From SVTX01 sp045602385 (GTDB taxonomy: Bacteria > Bacillota > Clostridia > Oscillospirales > CAG-272): DNA of 64,000 nucleotides. The position numbers and the translations under genes are program-made. How positions within the stretch are numbered: the first letter of the stretch is position 1; each line of letters opens with the position of its first letter. The DNA lies in contig JAZSBL010000030.1 in NCBI GenBank assembly GCA_045602385.1, positions 1 to 64,000 on the forward strand. The letters are read 5' to 3'. The notes under the pieces are model-generated. The model saw only the letters and a program-made list of their open reading frames with translations. It searched no databases and was not told where the DNA came from. Positions 31,727 through 41,057 of the stretch are shown piece by piece.

Positions 31727-34441
31727 TCAATACCCTCTCTTGCCAAAAAACAACCGCCACAAAAGCTTGCGGATAAGTTCAAAAGGAAAGACGCAAAGTG
31801 CCATAAGCGCGGTCACTCCAAGCTCCCGAAGAGTCAGAGGCGCGGTTCGCAATACAGCTCCGCCGAGATACACGAATATTATCTGCAAAAAAAGCACCGC
31901 CGACATGATAAAAATAAAGGCAGGATTCTTGGTTATTCCCGAAAAGAGCTTAAGCCTGTCGGTCCGTGAATTGAAGCAGTTGAATACCGAGGCAAAGATA
32001 AAGAGGGCAAAAAAGCCTGTCAGGAGATAAATGTTGTCCCCCGCAGGGCGAAAAATACTGGTTATTTCGGGTATTTTTAAAAAGGCAATACACAACGCCA
32101 CGGTAAACGCGCCCGACAGTATAATCTCGTTTATCATATATCCGCAAAGGATAGGCTCATCTCGTCTTTTGGGGCTTTCCTTCATGTATGAGGCGAGAGG
32201 CGCCTCACCCGCAAACGCAAGTCCACCCAATGTATCCATGATTATATTTATCCAAAGCATCTGCACCACCGTTACAGGCGAGTCAAATCCCAAAAACGGA
32301 CAGAATATCGACACGCCGACTGCAGACAGATTCATGGTCAGCTGGAGAGATATAAACTTCCTGATGCTCTTGAAAACCGTTCTGCCGTAAAGAACCGCGC
32401 GCGCAATAGAGGCAAGATTATTGTCAATTATGATTATATCTCCCGCATCCTTTGCCACCTGCGTTCCGCTACCCATAGAGAAGCCGACGTCCGCGCGCTT
32501 AAGCGCGGGCGCATCGTTTATGCCGTCTCCCGTCATACCAACGACAAGATCAAGCTCCTGCGACAGACGGACAAGTCGGCTTTTATCATTTGGTAAAGCT
32601 CTCGCCACCGCCGCAAGCCGCGGCAGAACATCCACTACCTCACTGTCCGACATAAGAGAAAGGTCGTTGCCGCTTAGCACAATATCCCTTCCACCTCTTA
32701 TTATTCCGCATTTCCTTGCTATATTTTCCGCCGTGTCCTTATTATCTCCCGTTATCATCACAACGCCTATTCCCGCGCCCGAAAGCTCCTCGACCGCCCT
32801 TTTTGCTTCAGGTCTTATTTTGTCCTCAAGCGTAGCGATACAGACAAGCGTCAGTCCGTCAAACGCTCCCGCATCTCGGCATGACGATATATATTCTCCC
32901 TCGCCCTCCGCAATAGCAATGACTCTCTTGCCTTGCACGGTAAGCGAGGAGCATACCGCCTCACATTCGCTTCTGTTAAGGGGACGTATATCCCCACTCT
33001 CGTTAATATATCCGCTGACACGCGGCAAGATCCTTTCGGGCGCGCCTTTTATTAATATCCTCCGTTTTCCCGACCTGCTTATCAGCGCGGCGGAGTATTT
33101 TCTTGCACTGTCAAACAGAAGCCTGTCTATCACCTCATACACGGGCTTTTTTATCTCGCCGTCCATTACCGATAGCATGACCGCCCTGTCGGTCGAATTT
33201 CCGCCGAGAGCATCTTTTCTGCCGCCTTTGTTGCGACCCGCAACGCTCGATGAATTAGCATACGCGCCCAAAAGATAGGCATCGTATATACGCTCACACG
33301 GGCGAAGTCGGTCGGGTGAAGAAAAGCGCTTGCCATTACCAAGATATATCTCGCCTACCGACAGCTTGCCCTCTGTAAGAGTTCCCGTCTTGTCGGTAAA
33401 CAAAATATTCATACTTCCCGCAGCCTCAATCCCGACAGGCTTTCGCACAAGCACGTTATCTCGCACCATTCGCTTGATATTTGACGACAGCACGACCGCG
33501 ATCATCATCGGAAGCCCCTCGGGAACGGCTACAACAATGACGGTAAGCGCAAGCGTGAGGGCGTGAAAAAGATGCGAGAAAAGATAGGAGAACGAGGTCA
33601 ATTTGTATTTGATTATTTCGGTGTCAAAGGCGCTGTCTATCACAAAAATATTGAAAAGATAAACAAGCGCGACCAATACCGCCAGAATATATCCAAGCAG
33701 GCTTATTTGTCCCGCAAGCTTTTCAAGTCTTATTTTCAGCGGACTTGAGCGAGTGTCGGTCTGTATTTCCCGTGATATTCCTCCAAGCATAGTCGAATCC
33801 CCTACCCTTGAAACCCTGATAATCCCACTACCCGAAATTACCGTACATCCCCTCAGGCAGTAATACGGTGATGACGGGCTGAAATCATCCGTATCAGCGC
33901 GCGTACGCGCCCGCTTTTTTATTTCTCTGCTCTCCCCCGTCATTGCCGACTGATCGCTTTTAAGCTCCCCCGAAATAAGAACGCCGTCTGCGGCTATTTG
34001 CTCTCCTGCTCCCACTACCAAAAGATCTCCCACAACCACGTCGCCAATTCCTATCTCAAATACCTCGGCTGAGCGTATAACTCTGCAAAGTGTCTGTCCA
34101 ACCTCGCCGCAAAGCCTGTCAAACGCCCCTTCAGAGCCATGCTCCGACAAGGTAGAAATAAATGTAGCAAGCAGAATGGATACCGCTATACCCGCGGTTT
34201 CCACCCAATTTGCGCGTTTAAACATAAAAATCACGTTGATTATAAGCGCGCCGATAAGTATTTTTACGACAGGGTCGCCAAGGTTTTCAAAAAACTTGCG
34301 CATAAAGCTCTTTCTTTTGGCGGGTGACAGTATATTTCTGCCATGCGCCCTCCTTGACTGCTCCACCTCATGCACCGATAGCCCCCGCAGACTCTCAGCT
34401 TTATCTGCAACCTCTGTTTTATTCATTACGTTTATGATCAT
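31727..34441 (-). CDS. P2-type calcium-translocating ATPase
   Basis: The 904-residue P-type ATPase has an N-terminal cation-ATPase domain, M4 motif VVAVPEGLPMMIAVV, phosphorylation site LFTDKTGTLTEGKL and hinge GDGINDAPALKRADVGFSMGSG. The last third contains four to six membrane segments. The layout and M4 motif are of the P2 (SERCA/PMCA-like) group, exporting Ca2+. The ATG at 34441 lies 5 bases after AAAGG; an overlapping GTG at 34444 and an ATG at 34426 are possible alternatives. A 65-base AT-rich gap separates it from the HD gene. Confidence 0.9.
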   Translation of the reverse strand: MIINVMNKTEVADKAESLRGLSVHEVEQSRRAHGRNILSPAKRKSFMRKFFENLGDPVVKILIGALIINVIFMFKRANWVETAGIAVSILLATFISTLSEHGSEGAFDRLCGEVGQTLCRVIRSAEVFEIGIGDVVVGDLLVVGAGEQIAADGVLISGELKSDQSAMTGESREIKKRARTRADTDDFSPSSPYYCLRGCTVISGSGIIRVSRVGDSTMLGGISREIQTDTRSSPLKIRLEKLAGQISLLGYILAVLVALVYLFNIFVIDSAFDTEIIKYKLTSFSYLFSHLFHALTLALTVIVVAVPEGLPMMIAVVLSSNIKRMVRDNVLVRKPVGIEAAGSMNILFTDKTGTLTEGKLSVGEIYLGNGKRFSSPDRLRPCERIYDAYLLGAYANSSSVAGRNKGGRKDALGGNSTDRAVMLSVMDGEIKKPVYEVIDRLLFDSARKYSAALISRSGKRRILIKGAPERILPRVSGYINESGDIRPLNRSECEAVCSSLTVQGKRVIAIAEGEGEYISSCRDAGAFDGLTLVCIATLEDKIRPEAKRAVEELSGAGIGVVMITGDNKDTAENIARKCGIIRGGRDIVLSGNDLSLMSDSEVVDVLPRLAAVARALPNDKSRLVRLSQELDLVVGMTGDGINDAPALKRADVGFSMGSGTQVAKDAGDIIIIDNNLASIARAVLYGRTVFKSIRKFISLQLTMNLSAVGVSIFCPFLGFDSPVTVVQMLWINIIMDTLGGLAFAGEAPLASYMKESPKRRDEPILCGYMINEIILSGAFTVALCIAFLKIPEITSIFRPAGDNIYLLTGFFALFIFASVFNCFNSRTDRLKLFSGITKNPAFIFIMSAVLFLQIIFVYLGGAVLRTAPLTLRELGVTALMALCVFPFELIRKLLWRLFFGKRGY

Positions 34442-34563
34442 CACTCCCTTTAAGTTTGTCCTAAAAGCAATATATGAAAACGATAATAGCGTAATGCATA
34501 AAAAATTTCCGCCTTAAACCTGAATCGTTGTAGAATAATCGGCGAAAAGATTTCCAAAACATA

Positions 34564-34592
34564 TTTACTTATTGAGAAAAACATGGTATAAT
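34564..34592 (+). promoter_or_regulatory. Promoter of Fe-alcohol dehydrogenase gene
   Basis: TTTACT (34564-34569), 17 bases, TATAAT (34587-34592) preceded by TGG. It lies 37 bases before the start codon. Confidence 0.6.
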
Positions 34593-34628
34593 GTATGTGT
34601 ATATGTATATTTTTACGGAGGTATGCAA

Positions 34629-35783
34629 ATGCGTAGCTGCACCCTTAAAACTACCATAAACTTTGAAAGCAACGCTCTTTCGCGTCTTGCTGCCCTTGAA
34701 TATAAGAAGGTCTTTATTATTGCCGATCCCTTCACCGTGTCCAGCGGTCTTATAAAGGCGGCGACAAAGCACCTTGAGGCGTCCAAAATTGAATACACAA
34801 TCTACTCTGACGTAGTTCCCGACCCCTCGATCGAAAAGGTAGTCGCAGGCGTTGCGGCTCTCGTTCAGGACAAGGCCCCCTGTCTTATCGCGGTTGGCGG
34901 CGGCTCTGCTATCGACCTTGCAAAATCCGTGCGCCTTTTCGCGCACCGTATGCAACCCGATTATGCGCCCTACTTCATTGCTATCCCCACGACAAGCGGC
35001 ACAGGTAGTGAGGTAACCTCATTTGCCGTAATTACCGACACCCAGAAGAACGTCAAGCACGCGCTTATAGACGAATTCCTTCTTCCCAACGAGGCGATTC
35101 TCGATGTTGAGATGGTAAAGAGCGTTCCCGCATCCATTGCGGCAGACACCGGAATGGACGTTATGGCGCACGCACTTGAGGCATACGTAAGCACAGAAGC
35201 GGACTACTTCTCAGATATGTATGCAGAAAAGGCAACCTCGCTTTGCAAGCACTATCTTGTGCGCTCCTACAACTATCCCAAGACACATGAAAACAAGGCA
35301 AGAGAAAAGATGCACGTTGCTTCCTGCCTCGCGGGCGTTGCATTCAACGCGGTATCTCTTGGAATCTGCCACAGTATAGCGCACCAGCTCGGCGCACAGT
35401 TCCACATTCCTCACGGACGCGCCAATGCGATTGTTCTCCCCAACGTAATACTTTACAACTCAGAGCTTACGCCTACCACGTTCGTACTGAGCGACCCGGC
35501 GCCCTGCGTATCAAAGTACGCGAACATGTCCCGCCGTATCGGCCTTATCGGATACGACGATATTGCATGCGTAAAATCGCTTACCTTCTTCATCCGTTCA
35601 ATGCAGATCGAAATGGGTATGCCCATACGTGTACGCGATGCTATACCGAAGGTTACATACGAGGAGTACGAATCCAAGCTTGACGCCATGGCAGACGCGG
35701 CCCTGCTTGACAGATGTACGCCTACCAACCCCCGTGTCCCCACAAAGGCGGATATAATTGAAATACTCAGAGAGATCTGGTAA
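34629..35783 (+). CDS. Iron-type alcohol dehydrogenase (group III)
   Basis: The 384-residue iron-dependent dehydrogenase has NAD-binding GGGSAIDLAKS and TTSGTGSEVTSFAVI and the metal ligands in DVMAHALEAYVS and HSIAHQLGAQFHIPHGRANA. It resembles the C-terminal half of AdhE and PduQ/EutG. The start is at ATG 34629 because GGAGG lies 7 bases before it; the upstream ATG at 34623 is too close. It has no encapsulation helix and lies 10 kb from the compartment operon, so it probably acts in the cytosol, for example reducing propionaldehyde or acetaldehyde. Confidence 0.93.
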   Translation: MRSCTLKTTINFESNALSRLAALEYKKVFIIADPFTVSSGLIKAATKHLEASKIEYTIYSDVVPDPSIEKVVAGVAALVQDKAPCLIAVGGGSAIDLAKSVRLFAHRMQPDYAPYFIAIPTTSGTGSEVTSFAVITDTQKNVKHALIDEFLLPNEAILDVEMVKSVPASIAADTGMDVMAHALEAYVSTEADYFSDMYAEKATSLCKHYLVRSYNYPKTHENKAREKMHVASCLAGVAFNAVSLGICHSIAHQLGAQFHIPHGRANAIVLPNVILYNSELTPTTFVLSDPAPCVSKYANMSRRIGLIGYDDIACVKSLTFFIRSMQIEMGMPIRVRDAIPKVTYEEYESKLDAMADAALLDRCTPTNPRVPTKADIIEILREIW

Positions 35784-35788
35784 GATAA

Positions 35789-35829
35789 AAAAAGCACTTA
35801 CGGTTTTTAATGCCGTAAGTGCTTTTCTT
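35789..35829. terminator. Bidirectional terminator
   Basis: AAAGCACTTACGG and CCGTAAGTGCTTT form the stem, with A and T runs outside. It serves the convergent Fe-ADH and cation diffusion facilitator genes. Confidence 0.88.
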
Positions 35830-36993
35830 TTATGTTCTATCGACCGTTGTGACTGTGAAATACTCCGGATTATGTTCACTTATCCTTTGCGCTATATCTC
35901 GTTTGAGATCATTATCGCTCATTTTAAGCTCAAAGGGTGCGCTTATATCAAAGATAAGATTGGTATGCGTAACACCGCGAACAAAGCGGAAGTCGTGTAT
36001 ATCAAGCCTCTCGTCTATCTCCTTGACAAGACCCCTTGTCACTTCCCTCATATGGCTGACCTCCTCATCGTTTGTAACGATGGGGTCCATGTGTATATTG
36101 GACTGTATGCCAAGCTCGGTGTTAAGTCTGCGCTCTATCATATCTATCATATCGTGCGAATCAAATACGCTCTTGTCGCCGTCCACCTCGATATGCAAAG
36201 TTACTATCGTCTGTCCCGGTCCGTAGCTATGCACCACCATGTCGTGTATTCCGAGCGCGTCGGGAAATTCGGATACGATCCTTTTGACGTTCTCAACGAC
36301 CTCAGGGTCTGCAGACTCTCCAAGTATAGCATTCTTGGTTTCATTGAGTATCTTGATGCCCGCTATGAAGATAACGACCGCGACCGCAATTCCCATATAT
36401 CCGTCGGCGTCAAAGCCCGTAAATTTGAAAACCAGCATCGCAACAAGCACCGCCGCGGTCGCAATTGCGTCGCTCAGGGAATCCGCAGCAGTAGCCTTCA
36501 TTACCGACGAATTGATCTTGTCAGCCAGCCTGCGGTTAAAATAGCACAGCCAAAGCTTTATAAGCACCGATACGCCGAGAACGATTATCATTATCCAAGA
36601 GAATGTCGTTTTGACCTCAGGAGAAAGTATTTTCTTTGCGGACTCCGTCAAAAGATCAACGCTTACGTGCAGTATCAGGAATGATACTATCATAGACGCG
36701 ACGTATTCTATTCTCGCGTGTCCGAACGGATGGTCGCGGTCGGCAGGCTTTGCGGCCATCTTGAAGCTGATAAAGGAAATTATCTGCGAGCCCGCATCGG
36801 ACAGATTGTTGATTCCGTCCGCCATCAGAGATATTGCTCCGAACAAAAAGCCCACGGTATATTTTCCTATCGCTAAAATAAGATTAAATATTATTCCCAC
36901 AACGCTGCCAAGCGTTCCGTACGCCCGCCTTACCGCGGGAGATTTTATGTCTTCGCTATCCTTTATGAACAGCTTTATAAGTAAATTAGTCAA
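35830..36993 (-). CDS. Cation diffusion facilitator, manganese-type
   Basis: The 387-residue CDF antiporter has six membrane segments in the first 220 residues and a cytoplasmic C-terminal domain. The metal-site motifs read ADGINNLSD in segment 2 (NxxxD) and ADSLSDAI in segment 5 (DxxxD). Zinc CDFs have HxxxD in segment 2; the Asn-Asp-Asp-Asp set is that of MntE-like manganese exporters. HPFGHARIEY follows segment 2. It is 44 bases downstream of comM and may be co-transcribed. An extended C-terminal region (about residues 300-387) is of unknown role. Confidence 0.9.
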   Translation of the reverse strand: MTNLLIKLFIKDSEDIKSPAVRRAYGTLGSVVGIIFNLILAIGKYTVGFLFGAISLMADGINNLSDAGSQIISFISFKMAAKPADRDHPFGHARIEYVASMIVSFLILHVSVDLLTESAKKILSPEVKTTFSWIMIIVLGVSVLIKLWLCYFNRRLADKINSSVMKATAADSLSDAIATAAVLVAMLVFKFTGFDADGYMGIAVAVVIFIAGIKILNETKNAILGESADPEVVENVKRIVSEFPDALGIHDMVVHSYGPGQTIVTLHIEVDGDKSVFDSHDMIDMIERRLNTELGIQSNIHMDPIVTNDEEVSHMREVTRGLVKEIDERLDIHDFRFVRGVTHTNLIFDISAPFELKMSDNDLKRDIAQRISEHNPEYFTVTTVDRT

Positions 36994-37037
36994 ATTAATC
37001 CCTCACTTTATTGCGGTGGAATCGCAAGACTGCGGGA

Positions 37038-38594
37038 TCAGTCCTCCCCGTCCTCGGTTCCCCAATATTTTTTATCCAAGCTGCGATACTGTATCGCCTC
37101 CGCTATATGAGGCGCCATAATTATCTCGCTTCGGTCAAGATCGGCTATGGTTCTGGCAACACGCATTATACGGTCGTAGCCGCGCGCGGAAAGCCCCATA
37201 GAATCATATGCCATATGTAAAAGCTTCATAGCCATCTCGTCTGCCTTACAATATTTGCGTATTCCCGCAGAATCAAGAGAGGCATTGTTCAAATAAACAT
37301 CGCCCTCCATTCTCTTTTGACCGAACTCGCGTGCGGCAATAACTCTTGCCCTTATATCCTCGCTGCGCTCCGCCTTGCCCGAATTGTCCGATATCTCGGA
37401 ATAGCTGAGGCTCGGCAGCTCTATCTGAATGTCTATTCTGTCAAGCATAGGTCCGCTTATACGGGAAATATATCTCTTTACGTCAATAGGCTTGCAGGTG
37501 CATTTGCGCGTAGGATGTCCGAAGTAACCGCAACGGCAAGGGTTCATCGCTCCAACGAGCATAAAGCTGCACGGGAAGGTCACACGTCCGCTGGCTCTCG
37601 TGATAGTTACCTTTCTATCCTCAAGCGGCTGACGGAGCGCATCAGTCACCTGTTTTGGAAACTCGGGAAGCTCGTCAAGGAACAAAACACCGTTATCGGC
37701 AAGCGACACCTCGCCCGGCATAGGATTTACTCCGCCGCCGACCAGACTTACCGCGCTCATCGTATGGTGAGGTGAGCGGAAGGGTCGCGCAGAAATAAGG
37801 GATACCCCATCGGGGAGAGTTCCCGATACCGAGTGTACCTTTGTCGTTTCGATAGCCTCGGTAAAGCTCAGAGGAGGCAGAATCGTCGGCAATCTCTTTG
37901 CAAGCATGGATTTTCCGGTTCCGGGAGGGCCGATAAGGAGGATATTGTGTCCGCCTGTGGCGGCTATCTCCATGGCGCGCTTTGCCTGCGCCTGTCCCTT
38001 AACGTCGGAAAAATCAATATTGTAATTAGATGTAAGCGAGAAGAAATCATTTCTATCGTATTCCACGGGCGAGATTGGCTCGGTTCCGTTGAGATGTCCT
38101 ACAAGACTTTTCATATCCTTTACGGGATAGACCCTGATCCCCTCCACTGCCGCCGCCTCGCGCGCATTTTGCGCGGGCGCGTAAAACTCCTCAAAGCCCG
38201 CGTCGCGCGCCGCCACGCACATGGATAGCACACCGCGAACCTCTCGAAGCTCGCCTGAAAGCGAAAGCTCTCCAACAAAGCACTTTTTAGATATATCAAG
38301 GTCACTTTTGACTATTCCCGCGCACTTCATGATTCCAAGCAATATGGAAACGTCGTATGCGGATCCCTCTTTCTTACGGTCCGCGGGCGCAAGATTGAGC
38401 ATAAAGGACATCTCCGGAAAACGGTAGCCGCTGTTAAGGCAGGCCGTCCTTACCCTTTCCTTCGCCTCTTTGACCGCCGCGTCGGGAAGACCGACAAGCT
38501 CAAAATTGGGAAGTCTTGGCTGGGCATCAGCCTCAACCGTTACGATATATCCGTCAATGCCGAAAATTCCCGCGCTGAAAACCTGTGATAGCAT
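37038..38594 (-). CDS. comM: ComM/YifB-family Mg-chelatase-like AAA+ ATPase
   Basis: The 518-residue protein has an N-terminal Lon-like ChlI domain (FGIDGYIVTVEADAQPRLPNF), Walker A GPPGTGKSMLAKRLP, Walker B LFLDELPEF and a C-terminal Mg-chelatase-type domain with four cysteines (CRCGYFG...CTC). ComM is a hexameric helicase promoting branch migration during natural transformation in Vibrio and Haemophilus. ATG 38594 gives the conserved MLSQVFSAGIFG start after GAGG; a frame reaching to 38747 has no support. The gene is widespread and does not by itself show competence. Confidence 0.93.
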   Translation of the reverse strand: MLSQVFSAGIFGIDGYIVTVEADAQPRLPNFELVGLPDAAVKEAKERVRTACLNSGYRFPEMSFMLNLAPADRKKEGSAYDVSILLGIMKCAGIVKSDLDISKKCFVGELSLSGELREVRGVLSMCVAARDAGFEEFYAPAQNAREAAAVEGIRVYPVKDMKSLVGHLNGTEPISPVEYDRNDFFSLTSNYNIDFSDVKGQAQAKRAMEIAATGGHNILLIGPPGTGKSMLAKRLPTILPPLSFTEAIETTKVHSVSGTLPDGVSLISARPFRSPHHTMSAVSLVGGGVNPMPGEVSLADNGVLFLDELPEFPKQVTDALRQPLEDRKVTITRASGRVTFPCSFMLVGAMNPCRCGYFGHPTRKCTCKPIDVKRYISRISGPMLDRIDIQIELPSLSYSEISDNSGKAERSEDIRARVIAAREFGQKRMEGDVYLNNASLDSAGIRKYCKADEMAMKLLHMAYDSMGLSARGYDRIMRVARTIADLDRSEIIMAPHIAEAIQYRSLDKKYWGTEDGED

Positions 38595-38740
38595 TTTTTT
38601 GATTCCTCGCTTTGCAAAGCATATATGAAAATTATACCATAAAAATTCCCAAAACGCAATAATGTGACGCCATCTTTTTGTGTTATGACCATCTAAAACG
38701 ATTATTTTGCAAAAGAAAGAGCAAAGTACTCTCAAAGCTC

Positions 38741-38769
38741 TTGACAATTTAGCATTTATGAGTTATAAT
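38741..38769 (+). promoter_or_regulatory. Promoter of LRR lipoprotein gene
   Basis: TTGACA (38741-38746), 17 bases, TATAAT (38764-38769). The divergent comM promoter is probably at 38631-38659 (TTGCGT / TATAAT on the minus strand). Confidence 0.8.
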
Positions 38770-38812
38770 TACCATGTATATTTTTGTAATACTTGTATCC
38801 CGGAGGTCTATA

Positions 38813-39619
38813 ATGAAAAAGATCATAGCTTTTATGTTGACTATGCTCCTTGCTCTCTCCCTTTTTGCGTGTGTCGCAGAGGAAGAAACCGACAGCAGTA
38901 TAGATGATTACGCAGCGCCCAACTACACCCACAGACTTACAGCCGAGCAGGGTGGGGGTACTGTTACATTCACAGACGGACACGCAGAGAGCGCGGTCAT
39001 TTCCGATTACACCGGCCCCTCAAAGCTCCACACCGTCGTTATTCCCGAAAAGATCTCCGAGGCTGACAGAGAGGTCAGCGCGATTGGTGAGCGCGCCTTC
39101 TATCAGACCCCCACAATCAAAGAGGTAATTCTCCCCGATACGGTTACGTCCATCGGCGCTATGGCGTTCGCAGGCTGCACCGGCCTTGAGAGGATCGAAA
39201 TACCCGCAGCGGTAACTACAATAGACGAATCCGCTTTCTACGGTTGCACGTCTCTTAAGACTGTCGTTTTCAAGGGTAAAGAGCTTAAGACTATCGGTGA
39301 CTTTGCCTTCCTTGATTGCACCGCACTCGCAGAGATCGAGCTTCCTGAGGGACTTAAGTCGATCGGCAGGTGGGCATTTGGTGATTGCAAGGCAATAACA
39401 AAGCTTACCATGCCCTCCACTCTCAAATCTATTGAGACTCTTGCATTCTGCGGCTGTGAAGGACTCAACGCTCCCGGCGCGCTTACACTTTCCGAGTCCA
39501 TTGAAAACATAAAAGAATATGCTTTCAGCGGTATCGACAAGGCCAACATCGTTGTTCCCGAAAACTCTGTTACAGCAGATTCCTTTGCCAAGATGGACCA
39601 AGAGAATGAAAACGAATAA
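38813..39619 (+). CDS. BspA-like leucine-rich-repeat lipoprotein, short
   Basis: The 268-residue lipoprotein has signal MKKIIAFMLTMLLALSLFAC with the lipobox Cys at residue 20. An acidic linker is followed by five or six LRR_5 repeats (for example AFYQTPTIKEVILPDTVTSI, AFAGCTGLERIEIPAAVTTI). The ATG at 38813 follows CGGAGG; a longer in-frame start at 38774 would break the signal peptide. It is monocistronic with its own promoter and terminator. It is related to 28524-29903 and probably surface-exposed. Confidence 0.9.
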   Translation: MKKIIAFMLTMLLALSLFACVAEEETDSSIDDYAAPNYTHRLTAEQGGGTVTFTDGHAESAVISDYTGPSKLHTVVIPEKISEADREVSAIGERAFYQTPTIKEVILPDTVTSIGAMAFAGCTGLERIEIPAAVTTIDESAFYGCTSLKTVVFKGKELKTIGDFAFLDCTALAEIELPEGLKSIGRWAFGDCKAITKLTMPSTLKSIETLAFCGCEGLNAPGALTLSESIENIKEYAFSGIDKANIVVPENSVTADSFAKMDQENENE

Positions 39620-39632
39620 TCGATCATAACAT

Positions 39633-39667
39633 AAAACGGATTACCGACACGGTAATCCGTTTTTTTA
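39633..39667. terminator. Terminator, convergent genes
   Basis: AAAACGGATTACC, loop GACAC, GGTAATCCGTTTTTTT. It serves the LRR lipoprotein gene and, with the A-run, possibly nrnA from the other side. Confidence 0.85.
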
Positions 39668-40690
39668 TTCTGCTTCGTCGTCCTGCATCTTGTGCTCGAT
39701 AGCAACTACTATCGCCATCTCCGCCGCAAGGATCGAGTCTGCCGATAACGTACAGCCAGCCGCTCTCTCGTGACCGCCTCCACCGTAATGCGCGCAGATC
39801 TCGGATACGTCAAAATCGCAGGATGAGCGCATCGAAACGCGGAATTTATTATCCTCCGTCGGCTGCTTGATAACCGCCGCGACCTCAACACCCTTTACGC
39901 AACGCGCAACGTCTATAAGTGTCTCAAGATTCTCATCGGTAGCTCCGTACTGATTCTTAAGATCATAAGGAAAGGCTATCATGGCAATGCGACCGCCCGC
40001 ATAGAAATTCATTCGCTCAAATCCCGCATGCTCTACCTGCATCTGCTTTAAGGTCTTAATGCCAAATAGCTTGTGGTTTATATCAGCCGTATCAACTCCC
40101 AATGCAAGAAGTCTTGCAGCAAGAGTGTGCGACGAGGGCGAGGTGTTATTATACCTGAAGCACCCCGTATCAGCGCTGAGCGCGGTATATATCAGCTCAC
40201 ATACACGGCGGGGCATATCTGTACCCGCGCGCTTGAAAAGCATATCCAGAATTTTACAAAGCACCTCTCCGCAAGAAGATGCGCCGGGCAGAATATAGTT
40301 GTCCGCATAGGCCGTTCCCTTTGCATGGTGATCGATCATCAGATCTATTTTGTCCTTGTAGATCTCATAAAGCGAGCCAAGCTGAGAAGGCGACGCGGTA
40401 TCCACGCTAACAATAAGGTCTGGTGTAAAATCCGCGGGAATATTCTCGTGCAAGCTACTGCTTTGCGTGTCGCTCATGGCAAACAAAAGCCTTTCCGGGA
40501 CCTCTGTGGGCGAGATACACCATGCGCTCTTGCCAATCGATTTCAGCGCGTGGCGAAGCGCAAAGGCAGAACCCGTAGCATCTCCGTCCGGATTGACGTG
40601 AAAGAGTATCAAGACCCTTTCTGCTCCCCAAAGCTTATCCGCCGCTTCTTGTGCAGTCAGCGCGCGAAACTCACTCTTTTCTTCAATCAT
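39665..40690 (-). CDS. nrnA: DHH-family oligoribonuclease/pAp phosphatase (NrnA-like)
   Basis: The 341-residue DHH/DHHA1 phosphoesterase degrades nanoRNAs or pAp. It has the metal motifs FHVNPDGDATGSA, VSVDTASP and DHHAKGT, and the C-terminal GGGHERAAG of DHHA1. The ATG at 40690 overlaps the rbfA stop by 8 bases and is preceded by GGAG; longer upstream starts would cut deeper into rbfA. The rbfA-nrnA order is common in Firmicutes and supports the call. Confidence 0.94.
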   Translation of the reverse strand: MIEEKSEFRALTAQEAADKLWGAERVLILFHVNPDGDATGSAFALRHALKSIGKSAWCISPTEVPERLLFAMSDTQSSSLHENIPADFTPDLIVSVDTASPSQLGSLYEIYKDKIDLMIDHHAKGTAYADNYILPGASSCGEVLCKILDMLFKRAGTDMPRRVCELIYTALSADTGCFRYNNTSPSSHTLAARLLALGVDTADINHKLFGIKTLKQMQVEHAGFERMNFYAGGRIAMIAFPYDLKNQYGATDENLETLIDVARCVKGVEVAAVIKQPTEDNKFRVSMRSSCDFDVSEICAHYGGGGHERAAGCTLSADSILAAEMAIVVAIEHKMQDDEAE

Positions 40691-41057
40691 CGCTCTCTCC
40701 ATCGTTCTCGTCGGGATCAGTGATCGTGATTCCCTCAAGTATCTTTGAAATCTTTGCTCCGTACTCTATAGAGCCGTCCTCAATAAAGGTTATCTCAGGG
40801 GTAATACGAAGATTCATTCTCTTGGCGATCTGTCCGCGAATAAATCCCGCGCTTGACTGAAGCCCGCGCTTGATCTCCTTCTTATCGCCCATAAGAGCGG
40901 AATAATATACCTTCGCAAATTTAAGGTCGGGTGTTACCTCTGCCGCTGTCACGCTGATAAACGCGCCAGACACTCTGGGGTCCTTCACGTCTCTGAGTAT
41001 CATTGCGACCTCTTTTTGAAATTCATCGTTTATTCTTCCCTGTCTGTATTTTGCCAT
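40683..41057 (-). CDS. rbfA: Ribosome-binding factor A
   Basis: The 124-residue KH-like protein is needed for 30S maturation and 16S 5' end processing. It shows YRQGRINDEFQKEVAMIL at the start and VKDPRVSGAFISVTAAEVTPDL in the core, ending in an acidic tail. It overlaps the upstream unknown gene by 28 bases and the downstream nrnA by 8. Confidence 0.96.
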   Translation of the reverse strand: MAKYRQGRINDEFQKEVAMILRDVKDPRVSGAFISVTAAEVTPDLKFAKVYYSALMGDKKEIKRGLQSSAGFIRGQIAKRMNLRITPEITFIEDGSIEYGAKISKILEGITITDPDENDGESDD

